Assembly (NCBI GenBank): GCA_947387575.1
Contig: CANDOC010000003.1
Span: 372,001 to 436,000 of the forward strand
DNA from: Spongorhabdus nitratireducens
GTDB taxonomy: Bacteria > Pseudomonadota > Gammaproteobacteria > Pseudomonadales > Endozoicomonadaceae
Length of the DNA stretch: 64,000 nt
Reading direction: 5' to 3'
Shown here: piece after piece, positions 34,780 through 44,445 of the stretch
Position numbering within the stretch: the first letter of the stretch is position 1
Layout: the number at the start of each line of letters is the position of its first letter
Position numbers and translations under genes: made by a program
Notes under the pieces: generated by a model
What the model was told of the DNA's origin: nothing
The model's input: the letters and a program-made list of their open reading frames with translations, nothing else
Database searches by the model: none

Positions 34780-35964
34780 ATGAACGACACTACCTGGACC
34801 CGCTTTAACCGGGACGATCCTTTTGGTCTGGAAAATCAGCTGTCAGATGAAGAGCGTCTGATTCGTGATACAGCCCGCCGCTATGCACAGGATCAGCTAT
34901 TACCGCGCGTTCGCCATGCATTTAGAACAGAGACGACAGATAAGGAAATATTCCACGAACTGGGTCAGCTTGGACTATTGGGTGCACCACTGAAAGGTTA
35001 TGGTTGCTCCGGTGTCAGTCAGGTTGCCTATGGTCTGATTGCACGGGAAATTGAGCGGGTAGATTCAGGCTATCGCTCCATGTTCAGCGTTCAGTCCAGT
35101 CTGGTGATGTACCCGATATACGCCTATGGCAGTGAAGCCCAGAAACAAAAATATCTTCCCGGGCTTGCCAGTGGGCAGCTGATAGGCTGCTTTGGCTTGA
35201 CTGAGCCTGATTTTGGTTCTGATCCCGGCGGCATGATTTCCCGCGCCCGAAAGGCAGACGGCGGTTACCGGTTAACCGGTAACAAGATGTGGATAACCAA
35301 CGCTCCGATTGCTGACATTTTTATTGTCTGGGCTAAAACCGACGACGAGGTTATTCGCGGCTTTATACTAGAGAAATCAATGTCCGGCCTGTCAGCTCCG
35401 ACAATTGAGGGCAAAATGGCACTGCGCACTTCAATAACCGGTGAAATTGTTATGGATGATGTTTTTGTACCGGAGGAGAATCTGCTGCTGGAAACAGCCG
35501 GACTTAAAAGCCCGTTCGGTTGTCTAAATAGTGCCCGCCTGGGAATTTCCTGGGGTGCACTGGGGGCAGCCGAAGCTTGCTGGCATACCGCCAGAGACTA
35601 TGTGATAGAACGCAAGCAGTTTAACCGCCCTCTTGCCACCAATCAGCTGATACAGAAAAAACTGGCAGATATGCAGACCGAGATCAGTCTTGGATTACAA
35701 GGTAGCCTGCGGGCATCACGTATGAAAGAAGAGGGACAACTTGCTCCCGAACTAATATCCATGATGAAACGCAACAATTGTCGCAAAGCTCTGGATATCG
35801 CCCGAACTGCCCGGGATATGATGGGAGCCAATGGTATTTCTGACGAGTATCCGGTGATGCGTCACATGGTTAATCTGGAAGTTGTAAACACTTATGAAGG
35901 CACCGAGGATATTCATGCCTTGATTCTGGGCCGGGCACAAACAAATATTCAGGCATTCTTTTAA
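34780..35964 (+). CDS. gcdH: Glutaryl-CoA dehydrogenase
   Basis: 394 aa. FAD enzyme that oxidises and decarboxylates glutaryl-CoA to crotonyl-CoA in lysine and tryptophan breakdown. The N-terminus [25 protein letters not shown], the flavin/substrate motif [16 protein letters not shown], and the catalytic-glutamate region [17 protein letters not shown] are those of GcdH, as is [25 protein letters not shown] (split here by family convention). A 12-bp inverted repeat follows the gene. Confidence 0.95.
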   Translation: MNDTTWTRFNRDDPFGLENQLSDEERLIRDTARRYAQDQLLPRVRHAFRTETTDKEIFHELGQLGLLGAPLKGYGCSGVSQVAYGLIAREIERVDSGYRSMFSVQSSLVMYPIYAYGSEAQKQKYLPGLASGQLIGCFGLTEPDFGSDPGGMISRARKADGGYRLTGNKMWITNAPIADIFIVWAKTDDEVIRGFILEKSMSGLSAPTIEGKMALRTSITGEIVMDDVFVPEENLLLETAGLKSPFGCLNSARLGISWGALGAAEACWHTARDYVIERKQFNRPLATNQLIQKKLADMQTEISLGLQGSLRASRMKEEGQLAPELISMMKRNNCRKALDIARTARDMMGANGISDEYPVMRHMVNLEVVNTYEGTEDIHALILGRAQTNIQAFF

Positions 35965-35976
35965 TAATTCAAATTA

Positions 35977-36013
35977 GACACATCAGTTAATTAATAACAC
36001 CAACTGATGTGTC
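35977..36013 (+). terminator. Inverted repeat behind gcdH, possible terminator
   Basis: Perfect 12-bp arms GACACATCAGTT (35977-35988) and AACTGATGTGTC (36002-36013) with a 13-base loop. There is no strong T-tract, so termination is only plausible. Confidence 0.5.
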
Positions 36014-36113
36014 GCTGTATCTCTACTGCTATCAATAATGACGTAAATAATAAATCATTTTAAAACCGACTATATTCAAGCACTCTTCAATTTAAAACCT
36101 TATTGAAATCTAC

Positions 36114-37091
36114 ATGCTTGAATGTCGTGCCGTACTCTTTTTGATTTTTTTATTGATAGCCTCCTCTTCTGTTCAGGCTGAAAACCCTGTCAGAATCATG
36201 ACCTGGAATATCCAGATGGCACTGGGTAAACATTACGTCACATTCTGGAAGAGAAATACAAAACTGCCCTCCAGAAAAGAAGTTGAAAATAATATTCAGT
36301 CAATTATTGATCTGATTAACCAGTATTCTCCGGATATTATTATGCTTCAGGAGGTTAGTGAATACGCCTGCGTTTCAAGATATGCTGATGTGCTGGGGAC
36401 TTTAAAAAGCGAGCTTATAGGCTACCCATATTGCTGCAGCACCTATTACTGGAACACCCATTACCTGCCAATACTATGCTACGGATCCATATCAGGCCCA
36501 ATGGATTTCAGTCTGGTTATTTTTTCAAAACATGAAATATTATCACACGATATTTACCCTATTTTTAACGACCATAAAAGCTGGGTTCATCGAATGATGG
36601 CTCCTGTTCGCCTTTTACTTCAGGCAAACATCCAGATTGGAGAAAACAACCTTACCGTTGTAACAACCCATTTTGACGCCCACGATTTGGATGGCCAGAC
36701 AAGGAAAAGGCAGCAACATGATTTGACAGCACATCTCCAGAATCTGAATCACTGGAACTTTGCCTGGGTTATGGGAGGTGACCTGAACCTGGTGCCACCA
36801 GGAAGCCCTGAGTATATTGCCGGCACCCGACGTTTTACACTGGATCTCTACGATGAAGAAGGGATCGAGATATTCCCGGACAGGAGGCATGCCACCCACA
36901 CCGAAGCAGCATGGCATTACGCCACGGCACATGAAAGCCCACCGGAGCAGGATATCAAGCTTAATCTAACCCTGGACTATCTCATGGTCAGCAGCAGATA
37001 TTTAAAGGTTGTTCAAAAGCAGGTCGTTCATAATCCGGTTTATTCTGATCACTGCCCGGTCATCATCGATTGTGAGTTTATTCAGAAATGA
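36114..37091 (+). CDS. Secreted endonuclease/exonuclease/phosphatase-family protein
   Basis: 325 aa with a signal peptide (MLECRAVLFLIFLLIASSSVQA). All the EEP catalytic landmarks are present in order: MTWNIQ, IMLQEVSE (metal-binding Glu), THFDAH, MGGDLNLVPPGS (D-x-N), LDYLMVS and YSDHCPVI (catalytic S-D-H). This superfamily includes DNase I, CdtB and neutral sphingomyelinases. Extra cysteines in residues 82-125 may form disulfides. The secretion signal plus fold makes a nuclease or phospholipase/sphingomyelinase acting outside the cell possible; sequence alone does not decide between them. Confidence 0.85.
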   Translation: MLECRAVLFLIFLLIASSSVQAENPVRIMTWNIQMALGKHYVTFWKRNTKLPSRKEVENNIQSIIDLINQYSPDIIMLQEVSEYACVSRYADVLGTLKSELIGYPYCCSTYYWNTHYLPILCYGSISGPMDFSLVIFSKHEILSHDIYPIFNDHKSWVHRMMAPVRLLLQANIQIGENNLTVVTTHFDAHDLDGQTRKRQQHDLTAHLQNLNHWNFAWVMGGDLNLVPPGSPEYIAGTRRFTLDLYDEEGIEIFPDRRHATHTEAAWHYATAHESPPEQDIKLNLTLDYLMVSSRYLKVVQKQVVHNPVYSDHCPVIIDCEFIQK

Positions 37092-37099
37092 TCAAAGGG

Positions 37100-38530
37100 T
37101 TATTTTTCAGGTAGAACAACCCGGGCTTCCAACCCTCCTTCAAGTCTGTTCTCGAGTTGAATCATGCCTTTATGGCGCTTCACAAGAGAACTGACAATCG
37201 CCATGCCAAGCCCTGCACCATCGCCTCTGCCTGTTTCTCCGCGCCAGAAACGATCGAAGACTCTGCTTCTTTCCTCCGGCTTCAGGCCTGGTCCATCATC
37301 CAACACCCTGATCACTATCTGATCACGTTCCCTTTTCGTTTCTACCAGAACATGACCACAATCCGGTGAGTATCGAAGAGCATTATCAATTAAATTGGAA
37401 CAGAGGATCCGTAACTGTTCCCGGTTACCATTAATTATCAGCCCGTCGTCGCCTTCCAACTCCAGCACCTGACGTCTCAGTAGTGCCAGAGGTACCATAT
37501 CTGCAACAATTTCCCGCAAAAGGGGCTGAAGTTCGATCTGCTCAAAATCATTGCCGTTATTACCCCCTTCAGCCCGGGATAGTGCCAGTAGTTGCTCCAC
37601 CAGCCTGCGGCTGCGCTGAATCCCATGTTGTAACTGCTGTAGCGAGGCCTGAGCATCTTTTGACAGATTCTGGCCTTCCAGCTGTTGAGAATGTAACCGC
37701 AAGATTGTCAGTGGTGTTCTCAACTCATGGGCTGCTTCTGCAACAAACCGACTCTCTCTTTCAACTCCAGCCTGCACCCTTCGCATCATTTCTGACAGAG
37801 CACCATTAATCTGCTGCAATTCCTGAGGCGGGTTATCCAGCATAACCGGTGCCATATTTTTCGGTCCCCGGTCTGCCAGCTCCTGTTGTAACTGGCGCAA
37901 AGATCGCATTCCCCCCGCCAGAACCCGGGGCAGAAAAATCAGTAATAGAGCAAAGGCCACCAGCATAATCTGGATAGTGCGCATAATGACACTGACCAGA
38001 ATTTCATTTCTCTGATCCAGACTGCGCACCATCAGCAGCCAGTGTTTGGTATCCGGGTTGTAATAACAGAACAGCCTGCCACCTGCATGCTGCTTATAGG
38101 ATGGCACGTCATAGAATCCACCGGCGAGTTTCTTGATAAATGGTTTGGCCGGAGCCCCGGCAGACTTCAGCAGCACCCTGCCATCTTTGCTTAGTAACTG
38201 GAAATCCACCCCTCGTCCAAAGTTACGATACCGGTTGCCTCCCGGATCCAGCGCCCTGGATTCATAGGACTTTTTCCACACCCTGTAGAGCTGATCAACA
38301 TCAGTATTGGCAATATCAACCTGGCGGATATAAACACTGAGTAGTGCCTCATAAATCCGGGTTGTCTGGGCCATTTCCCGGTCAAAGACCTCCCGCACCT
38401 CGGAATAAACGGCCAGAAAGTTTTGAATGGCTGCCACCAGCAATACAATGAAGAGCGTGATCAGGGTTCTTATCAGCAGCCGGCGAAAAAGCGAGTCATA
38501 CTTGAGCTGCGGCAGGTAACTCTTCCACAA
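37100..38530 (-). CDS. Sensor histidine kinase (QseC/PmrB-like)
   Basis: Membrane histidine kinase of about 476 aa. Two membrane segments (near residues 22-40 and 190-210) flank a periplasmic sensor of about 150 residues. HAMP and kinase domains follow: the H-box AEAAHELRTPLTILRLHS, the N-box LCSNLIDNALRYSP, and G-boxes DDGPGLKPEE and GDGAGLGMAIV. The start is uncertain: no ATG is available, and I prefer TTG 38530, nine bases behind GGGAG, over TTG 38539. It overlaps the end of the response regulator gene. The signal is unknown. Confidence 0.9.
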   Translation of the reverse strand: MWKSYLPQLKYDSLFRRLLIRTLITLFIVLLVAAIQNFLAVYSEVREVFDREMAQTTRIYEALLSVYIRQVDIANTDVDQLYRVWKKSYESRALDPGGNRYRNFGRGVDFQLLSKDGRVLLKSAGAPAKPFIKKLAGGFYDVPSYKQHAGGRLFCYYNPDTKHWLLMVRSLDQRNEILVSVIMRTIQIMLVAFALLLIFLPRVLAGGMRSLRQLQQELADRGPKNMAPVMLDNPPQELQQINGALSEMMRRVQAGVERESRFVAEAAHELRTPLTILRLHSQQLEGQNLSKDAQASLQQLQHGIQRSRRLVEQLLALSRAEGGNNGNDFEQIELQPLLREIVADMVPLALLRRQVLELEGDDGLIINGNREQLRILCSNLIDNALRYSPDCGHVLVETKRERDQIVIRVLDDGPGLKPEERSRVFDRFWRGETGRGDGAGLGMAIVSSLVKRHKGMIQLENRLEGGLEARVVLPEK

Positions 38531-39176
38531 GGTAACCAACTCCCCTGACGGTTTTGATCAGCTTTTTATCCAGTTTTTTACGCAGGTGATGTACATACAC
38601 TTCCAGTACGTTGGATTCAGCACATTCATCCCATCCATATACAACTTCCTGCAACCTGTCTCGCGTCATCACCTTGCCTCGATGATCAACCAGTTCCAGC
38701 AGTAGCTTGAACTCGCCCGGAGTTAACTCAACCCGGCGATCCTGCCAGAACACCTGATAGGCCTCCCGGTCTATTGCCAGATCACCAAAAACCTGCCGGT
38801 TACTGCCAGAGCCCTGGGGCTGACGCCTGAGCAGCACTCTGATCCGGGCCAGCAGCTCTTCGACATCAAAGGGCTTGCTGAGGTAGTCATCGGCACCGGT
38901 ATCCAGCCCAAGGACGCGATCAGTCGATTCATTTCGAGCGCTCAGAATCAACACCTGAACCGGATTGCTGTGCTGACGCAATCGAGACAATAATTCCAGA
39001 CCATCCATATCCGGCAGGCCAAGATCAAGAATAACCAGGCTGAAATGCTCCCGCTCCAGACTCTGCAATGCATCAAGCCCGCAAGCTACACGATCCACGG
39101 TATAGCCGGCCCGGCGCAGCAGATCCTGCACAGCAGCGGCCAGCATGTGATCATCTTCAACCAGCAGCAGTCTCAT
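38496..39176 (-). CDS. OmpR-family response regulator (QseB/PmrA-like)
   Basis: 226 aa from the ATG at 39176 (MRLLLVEDDHMLAAAVQDLL). Receiver domain with acidic pair ED and the phospho-acceptor aspartate in VILDLGLPDMDGLELL; then a winged-helix DNA-binding domain ending YVHHLRKKLDKKLIKTVRGVGYLVE. Translationally coupled to the kinase gene by a short overlap. Divergent from the CobD/CbiB-like gene. Confidence 0.94.
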   Translation of the reverse strand: MRLLLVEDDHMLAAAVQDLLRRAGYTVDRVACGLDALQSLEREHFSLVILDLGLPDMDGLELLSRLRQHSNPVQVLILSARNESTDRVLGLDTGADDYLSKPFDVEELLARIRVLLRRQPQGSGSNRQVFGDLAIDREAYQVFWQDRRVELTPGEFKLLLELVDHRGKVMTRDRLQEVVYGWDECAESNVLEVYVHHLRKKLDKKLIKTVRGVGYLVEELPAAAQV

Positions 39177-39375
39177 GTATGCCTCTGCGTCAGCCATTAT
39201 CAGTGCCAGCCTGCAACCAGAGCGACACCCCTTCAGTTTCATGTACGACAGGAGTGAATTAAAAAGGTTCCACTGCAAAATCGGTGTATCTGGCTACACT
39301 CATTCATCCTTTCCTGCATTTTGATTTTCTGAACAACATCCGAACTCTGAAAAAGCAGTCTCAAGAGATACTTAC

Positions 39376-40314
39376 ATGCACGAACTGGAGTATTCGCCGA
39401 CATTTCAAATCATGTTCGCATTATTTATAGACTGGATGATCCCGGAGGCTTGGAGACAGGATATGAGGCTGTCCGGAGAACGACTGATTCAAAGGCTGGA
39501 ATATGGTTTATATATTGCCCATGCCAGCGAGCAGGAAAGAATGCAGCAGGGTGTTCTGGCTATCTTCATGACCCTGATACCACTGACAGCACTGATGTTT
39601 TTACTGGTGAGTGCCCCTCTGATCGGCTGGCTGATCAATTGTACACTGCTGGGGCTATGTCTGGGCTGGTCCCGACAACGGCGATATATTCCTTCCATAA
39701 CCACAGCCCTGCAACAGAGCGAGATGATTCACGCCCGCTACCTGATAGAAAGAATGAACCCTGCAGCCCGTAAGGGAGAGCTGCAAGACCCGGATTCCGG
39801 AGCGGATCTTCTTATTGCCAATACCATATGCTGGACACTGGAGTCCGGTTGTCACCGGCTGTTGGGGGTTATTTTCTGGTTCATGCTACTGGGAGGCCCG
39901 GGGGCAATCATATACCGGCTATTGCTTGAATTCAGAGATCACTGGACACTCCAGCATCATCGTTATCAGAGCTTTGGTCGCCCTGCAGCTATACTGGCCA
40001 AGCTGTTTGATCTGGTTCCCCTGCACCTGACTGTGCTCACCTACGGCCTGGCCGGGCAAACCCGGCCAAGCTGGAGAAGCCTGCGCTATTACAACCCTGA
40101 ATATCCCATCCATGTTAACCAGCAAGATCTGATTTCAGCAGGCTGCGGAAGCATGGGCATTATGCTCACGTCCGAAGAGCAGGCTAAAGAGAAGCCTGCC
40201 TGCTCCAGCACACACAGGCCAGCAGTTGCAGGGGACTGCGAGCGGGCCCGCAACCTGCTCAATATCTGCTGCCTTGGCTGGCTGGTCATTATCAGCCTGG
40301 GGCACTTTCTGTGA
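39376..40314 (+). CDS. CobD/CbiB-like adenosylcobinamide-phosphate synthase family protein
   Basis: 312-aa membrane protein. The central ANTICWTLESGCHRLLGVIF, LLGGPGAIIYRLLLEFRDHW and FGRPAAILAKLFDLVPLHLT correspond to the CobD/CbiB signatures (substrate loop, GG-x-PGA-x-YR and the DW-x-P-x-RL-T motif). CbiB joins an aminopropanol arm to cobyric acid during B12 synthesis or cobinamide salvage. It lacks part of the acidic catalytic set of classical CbiB, and the AmpE proteins share this fold, so the reaction is not certain. The B12 uptake genes 6 kb upstream give modest support. Confidence 0.72.
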   Translation: MHELEYSPTFQIMFALFIDWMIPEAWRQDMRLSGERLIQRLEYGLYIAHASEQERMQQGVLAIFMTLIPLTALMFLLVSAPLIGWLINCTLLGLCLGWSRQRRYIPSITTALQQSEMIHARYLIERMNPAARKGELQDPDSGADLLIANTICWTLESGCHRLLGVIFWFMLLGGPGAIIYRLLLEFRDHWTLQHHRYQSFGRPAAILAKLFDLVPLHLTVLTYGLAGQTRPSWRSLRYYNPEYPIHVNQQDLISAGCGSMGIMLTSEEQAKEKPACSSTHRPAVAGDCERARNLLNICCLGWLVIISLGHFL

Positions 40315-40372
40315 CCTCCGCCCTTTGCTGATCCTATCTATACTGTCGCTACCAGAATGGCGGACGAGAACA

Positions 40373-41749
40373 ATGCCGGATTCGAATCATATTATTATTG
40401 CAGGAGCCGGACTGGCGGGGCTGACTGCTGCCTATGACCTGCAACAACAGGGCTTTACTACCACTATTCTGGAAGCTTCTGACAGTATCGGGGGCCGGGT
40501 CAAAACCATACGCCAGCCTTTTGACAACGGACTGTATGCTGAAGCCGGAGCAATGGCGATAACCTCCGCTGATACCGCACTACTGGGTTTATTAAAGAAG
40601 CTTGATCTGAACCTGATATCACTGAAACAGCGCATTGATAATGCCCGGTACCGGGCGGCTAACCAGTGGCACGATATCAATGAGCCCTGTAGCGCACGAA
40701 TTTTGCCGGACAATCTGAAGCAATGTTCTGTCTCCGGTCTGCTCCGACACTATATAGATGCCGCTCGACTGGAACATTTGAAGCCGGATACCAATTGTTT
40801 CAATCTTAATGACGAACTGCTGGCTCTGGACGAGCTGTCACTGGCAGATTTTCTACGGCGTGAAGGCGCCAGTGAATGCGAAATTTACCTGATCGCAAAC
40901 TTCAGTTCAGCGGCACTATTAGGCGACGGCATCGAGCACCTGTCAGCTTTACAATACCTGATGCGCTGCGGACATAAGAGAGATGTCGATAACTTTTTTG
41001 CTGTCGAAAACGGTAACGACAACATTATCACGTGTCTGCTACAGCAACTCGACTCAGCACCGCTCACAGAAACACCACTGATCAAGGTCACGCAGACTAA
41101 AGACGGCATCTGTGCTCAGGCAAAGACAGCTGAAGGTGAAATTATCGAGATTGAAGGGGCTGCGCTTTTATGTACCCTGCCTTTGCCCGTACTAAAGCAG
41201 GTTGAGTTCACACCGGAATTGAACAGTGACAAATCAGCGGTCATTGCTGAACTGGCTGACAGTTACACGTCAGTATCCAGAGTTTATTTTCAATGCAGCC
41301 CGGCACACAGACAACAGGGACTGAAAAGTGCCCAGTCAGTTATTGATCGTCCGTCGATGATTATTGAAGATCATACCAATCATCTGTCCGATATATCGAT
41401 GGATGTACTGGAAATTCATACCATCGGTGACCCGGCCAGGGCCGTAGCCAATATGACGCTTGATGAGCAGGTTGAAAAAGGCAGCCTGATTCTCGAAGAG
41501 ATTCTTCCGGGGATCACCGCGGATAAAAAAACCGGCATTGCAGTATGTTGGGATAAGCAGCCTTTCCATCACGGCGCCTACCTCAGCTTTCGCCCTGGCG
41601 GTATGAAACATCTGCCTGTGCTGGCCCGACCTGAAAATAATATTTACTTCGCAGGAGAGCATGTATCCATGCTACCCGGCTCCCTTGAAGGTGCTGTGCG
41701 CTCCGCAAATGAGGCAGTTTCCCGCCTTATCGCAGATATAACGTCATAA
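40373..41749 (+). CDS. Flavin amine oxidase-family protein
   Basis: 458 aa from the ATG at 40373. The N-terminal dinucleotide-binding motif IIIAGAGLAGLTAAYDLQQQ and the GG-motif SIGGRVKTIRQPFDNG are diagnostic for the monoamine-oxidase/phytoene-desaturase superfamily, and the C-terminus has the matching flavin-contact segment NIYFAGEHVSMLPGSLEGAV. The likely reaction is oxidation of an amine or amino acid. The substrate is unknown. The frame stays open 147 bases further upstream, but without the family's N-terminus. Confidence 0.88.
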   Translation: MPDSNHIIIAGAGLAGLTAAYDLQQQGFTTTILEASDSIGGRVKTIRQPFDNGLYAEAGAMAITSADTALLGLLKKLDLNLISLKQRIDNARYRAANQWHDINEPCSARILPDNLKQCSVSGLLRHYIDAARLEHLKPDTNCFNLNDELLALDELSLADFLRREGASECEIYLIANFSSAALLGDGIEHLSALQYLMRCGHKRDVDNFFAVENGNDNIITCLLQQLDSAPLTETPLIKVTQTKDGICAQAKTAEGEIIEIEGAALLCTLPLPVLKQVEFTPELNSDKSAVIAELADSYTSVSRVYFQCSPAHRQQGLKSAQSVIDRPSMIIEDHTNHLSDISMDVLEIHTIGDPARAVANMTLDEQVEKGSLILEEILPGITADKKTGIAVCWDKQPFHHGAYLSFRPGGMKHLPVLARPENNIYFAGEHVSMLPGSLEGAVRSANEAVSRLIADITS

Positions 41750-41792
41750 TTAGAGCCTGTGAAGAGTGATGTGGTAACAAAAGGTTTACCCA

Positions 41793-42608
41793 ATGAGACG
41801 CTATGTGCTGGTGTTCGATATGGATCAAACACTATGGCACGGTGTAAAGGTCGAACAGCAGGGAAAAATATCGATCGAAAAATACGGCAGCAAACCGAGC
41901 TTGCTGGAAAGCTCCCCCCATTTTCAGAAAATGCTGACCAAAGATCAGTTTCACTGGATGGAAGAGGCTACATTTGAAGCCTGGAAGACTGGCAGTGATG
42001 GTCCTTCCGGCGGTATCACAGATTCGTATTCCGTAGCGCAAAGCTGGAACACATCCATTGGTCTGGCTCCAGCGGGCCTGGTCTGGACTCTGGCCGTCGA
42101 ACCCATGCGGTGTCTGGTCAGAGCCCTGAATGCAGCTATCGACGATGTTATGACAGGCAATATCAAATTAATGATCATCACTCATGGCAGTTGGCACCCT
42201 TCAGCAATTCGGTGTTTTTTCAGGGAACGGTATGGTGCCACTGAATCACTGACCGCATGTCTCAGCATTTTCAATCAGGAAATGATTAATCAGCAAGTAG
42301 ACGGTATCAACGTTAGCAGCAACAAAAGCGAAGTGATTCAACAGGCATTACAACTGGCAACCATTGACGTCAGTGAGACTCGCAGGGTCTGTGGATTTAA
42401 ACGTTCTGTCACTGTAGAGCGTCCAATGTACAAACCCCGGGATGTTTATTTCTTTGAAGATGAGGAAATCTGGCTCGAACAGGCAGCCAGCCTTGGATAC
42501 AACAGCATTAACAGTCGCCGCCCGGAGTTTGTATCTACAATCTACTGGCTGGCCGATCAAATAAAAATGCTGAAGGAATGGTTTTTTCTCAGCAGCAGGG
42601 ATATTTAA
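41793..42608 (+). CDS. HAD-like hydrolase domain protein
   Basis: 271 aa beginning MRRYVLVFDMDQTLWHG, where DMDQT is the HAD motif I (D-x-D-x-T). Motif II is likely the Thr in IITHGS, motif III a lysine in SSNKSEVI, and motif IV VYFFEDEEIWLEQA. The Asp residues for phospho-transfer are therefore all in place. The large middle part, with KTGSDGPSGGITDSYSVAQS, is unlike common HAD phosphatases. Substrate unknown. Directly behind the amine oxidase gene by 43 bases. Confidence 0.78.
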   Translation: MRRYVLVFDMDQTLWHGVKVEQQGKISIEKYGSKPSLLESSPHFQKMLTKDQFHWMEEATFEAWKTGSDGPSGGITDSYSVAQSWNTSIGLAPAGLVWTLAVEPMRCLVRALNAAIDDVMTGNIKLMIITHGSWHPSAIRCFFRERYGATESLTACLSIFNQEMINQQVDGINVSSNKSEVIQQALQLATIDVSETRRVCGFKRSVTVERPMYKPRDVYFFEDEEIWLEQAASLGYNSINSRRPEFVSTIYWLADQIKMLKEWFFLSSRDI

Positions 42609-42708
42609 CCAGAGGCCTCTCTATCCCAACACCCCCTAATGCCAAGCAGATTAATGTCGTATAGAATGCGCCGGTATAACTAGAACAATAAAGCTGAACG
42701 CCGTATAC

Positions 42709-43338
42709 ATGAACGACATTGCCACAACACGCCGGGGAGCACTCAGTAAGCAGCGAATCCTCGATGCAACGATCCACCTGCTGCAAACCGAAGACTATCA
42801 AACCGTTTCGCTTGATCGTATCGCCCGTGAGGCCGGTATCGCCAAAAGCAGTGTACTTTGGCACTTTGAAAGCAAAGAGCTGCTGGTCACCGAGGCCGTA
42901 CAACGCATCTTCACCGAGCTCGAACAGGAGCTGCTGGAAACGCCACTAAAAAGTGACTGTCCTGTTGAACGGCTGTCAGAACTTTTTGATTACACAACCC
43001 GAACCTTGCAGAAAAACCCTACAGCTTTAGCCGTGATCCTGGGCATCATCCTGACACCACAGCGCCAACCCATGGTCAGGGAACAGGTAGCCCGGGCCTG
43101 GAAACGCCATCAAAAAAGCCTGTTGGTAAAGTTATCCACAGAGACTTTCACGCTGACACCGGAAATGAGCGCCAGTGTTCTGGCCATGATCCATGGCTGT
43201 TATATCCAGTGGTATGTTGATGAATTCCAGACTCCAATAAGAGATATTCTGCAGTCTGCGGTTGATCTACTACGCAAATTAAAAACAGAAAAAAATGAAT
43301 TAAAAGCCGCCTTGGAACAAAAGACAGTTGCTTTATAA
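42709..43338 (+). CDS. TetR/AcrR-family transcriptional regulator
   Basis: 209 aa. The DNA-binding domain is at the N-terminus: RGALSKQRILDATIHLL, then TVSLDRIAREAGIAKSSVLW with HFESKELL, the canonical TetR helix-turn-helix. The C-terminal two thirds is a helical ligand-binding domain without family-specific marks. Its target may be the gene downstream or the upstream HAD/amine-oxidase pair; there is no direct evidence. Confidence 0.92.
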   Translation: MNDIATTRRGALSKQRILDATIHLLQTEDYQTVSLDRIAREAGIAKSSVLWHFESKELLVTEAVQRIFTELEQELLETPLKSDCPVERLSELFDYTTRTLQKNPTALAVILGIILTPQRQPMVREQVARAWKRHQKSLLVKLSTETFTLTPEMSASVLAMIHGCYIQWYVDEFQTPIRDILQSAVDLLRKLKTEKNELKAALEQKTVAL

Positions 43339-43460
43339 ATAAGACAACAAACTGCGTTTGTTTAATATTTTTGCAACATTTTTATGCTTTCGGGGTGACA
43401 AAAACTACAGAAAAGGCGCAAACTGTCGATATAAGATCAGCACGTTTCAGGGAGGAAACC

Positions 43461-44423
43461 ATGCTAGAGATTGCAGTATTGACACTATTACTGATTTTTC
43501 TGACCGCTGTCTTTTCCGTTATTGAATCCGCCATTATCTATATCGACGAGCTACGACTGGCGTATATCCTGCAACACAAACCCGCCAATGAAAGCGACAT
43601 TCGCTACGTCATTCATCATAAAGATGCCCATCTTTCATCCATAGTCATTCTGATCACCCTGATCAGTATTGCCGGAAGTTCAGCCATAGGTGCGATGGCC
43701 GGAAGCCTGTTTGAAGAGACCGGGCTGGCTGTTTTTACAGGCTTGCTGACTTACGGCATGTTGGTTTTTGCCAAAGTTCTTCCCAAGCTGATTGCAGTGC
43801 AGTTTGCCGACCGCATTATGATTGCCAGTGCCGGCTCAGTACGAAAGATCTGCTTTCTGCTGAAGCCTCTGCTCTGGTTCACTCTGATCTGGGCCCGTTT
43901 ATTCAAAAAGCGCAATCGCAGCAAGCTGAGTCGATCAGAGCTGAAATTTATTCTCAAGCATTTTGGCAAGTCAGGTGTTATCGGCAAGAAAGAACGCAAG
44001 ATGGCTCAACAGGTACTGGATCTTGACCAGCGTACTATCAGCGAAATTCCGTCAACACCGCTCGAGAAGAAACCCTGGATTCCTGCCGATGCCACCCTGG
44101 CTGAACTACAGACACTGCTGGCAGAACAACCGGACAAACGCTATATCGTTACCCGCCACTGCAAGCGTGGTAAAGCCCGCCCCTGTGGTGTAGTGCTGTA
44201 TCGTCATATCGCTCAGCAGCTGGCAAATGGCGCTGATCACGTCAAAGTGGAATCGCTGGCCCGGCAAGTTGCTTTTCTGGATCCGGAAACATCACTACTC
44301 GATGCATTACAGGCCTTTGAAGAAACCCAGTCATCCATTGCCATTCTGGATGGCAGCTCGGCCGAAAAAACCTGGGTCCTGACCAAAAACCAGATCTATC
44401 GGGATATTCTGCAGGTTCAATAG
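43461..44423 (+). CDS. CNNM/DUF21 and CBS-domain membrane protein
   Basis: 320 aa from the ATG at 43461, which has a GGAGG ribosome site six bases ahead. The N-terminal half has membrane segments and the DUF21 features (ESAIIYIDELRLAYILQH and an acidic helix), followed by CBS-like segments in residues 200-320 (TPLEKKPWIPADATLAELQTLL). Proteins of this CorC/CNNM group are linked to magnesium or cobalt efflux. The final CorC-type domain is absent. Direction of transport unproven. Confidence 0.83.
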   Translation: MLEIAVLTLLLIFLTAVFSVIESAIIYIDELRLAYILQHKPANESDIRYVIHHKDAHLSSIVILITLISIAGSSAIGAMAGSLFEETGLAVFTGLLTYGMLVFAKVLPKLIAVQFADRIMIASAGSVRKICFLLKPLLWFTLIWARLFKKRNRSKLSRSELKFILKHFGKSGVIGKKERKMAQQVLDLDQRTISEIPSTPLEKKPWIPADATLAELQTLLAEQPDKRYIVTRHCKRGKARPCGVVLYRHIAQQLANGADHVKVESLARQVAFLDPETSLLDALQAFEETQSSIAILDGSSAEKTWVLTKNQIYRDILQVQ

Positions 44424-44445
44424 CACCAGCCTGCTCCACTACGCG

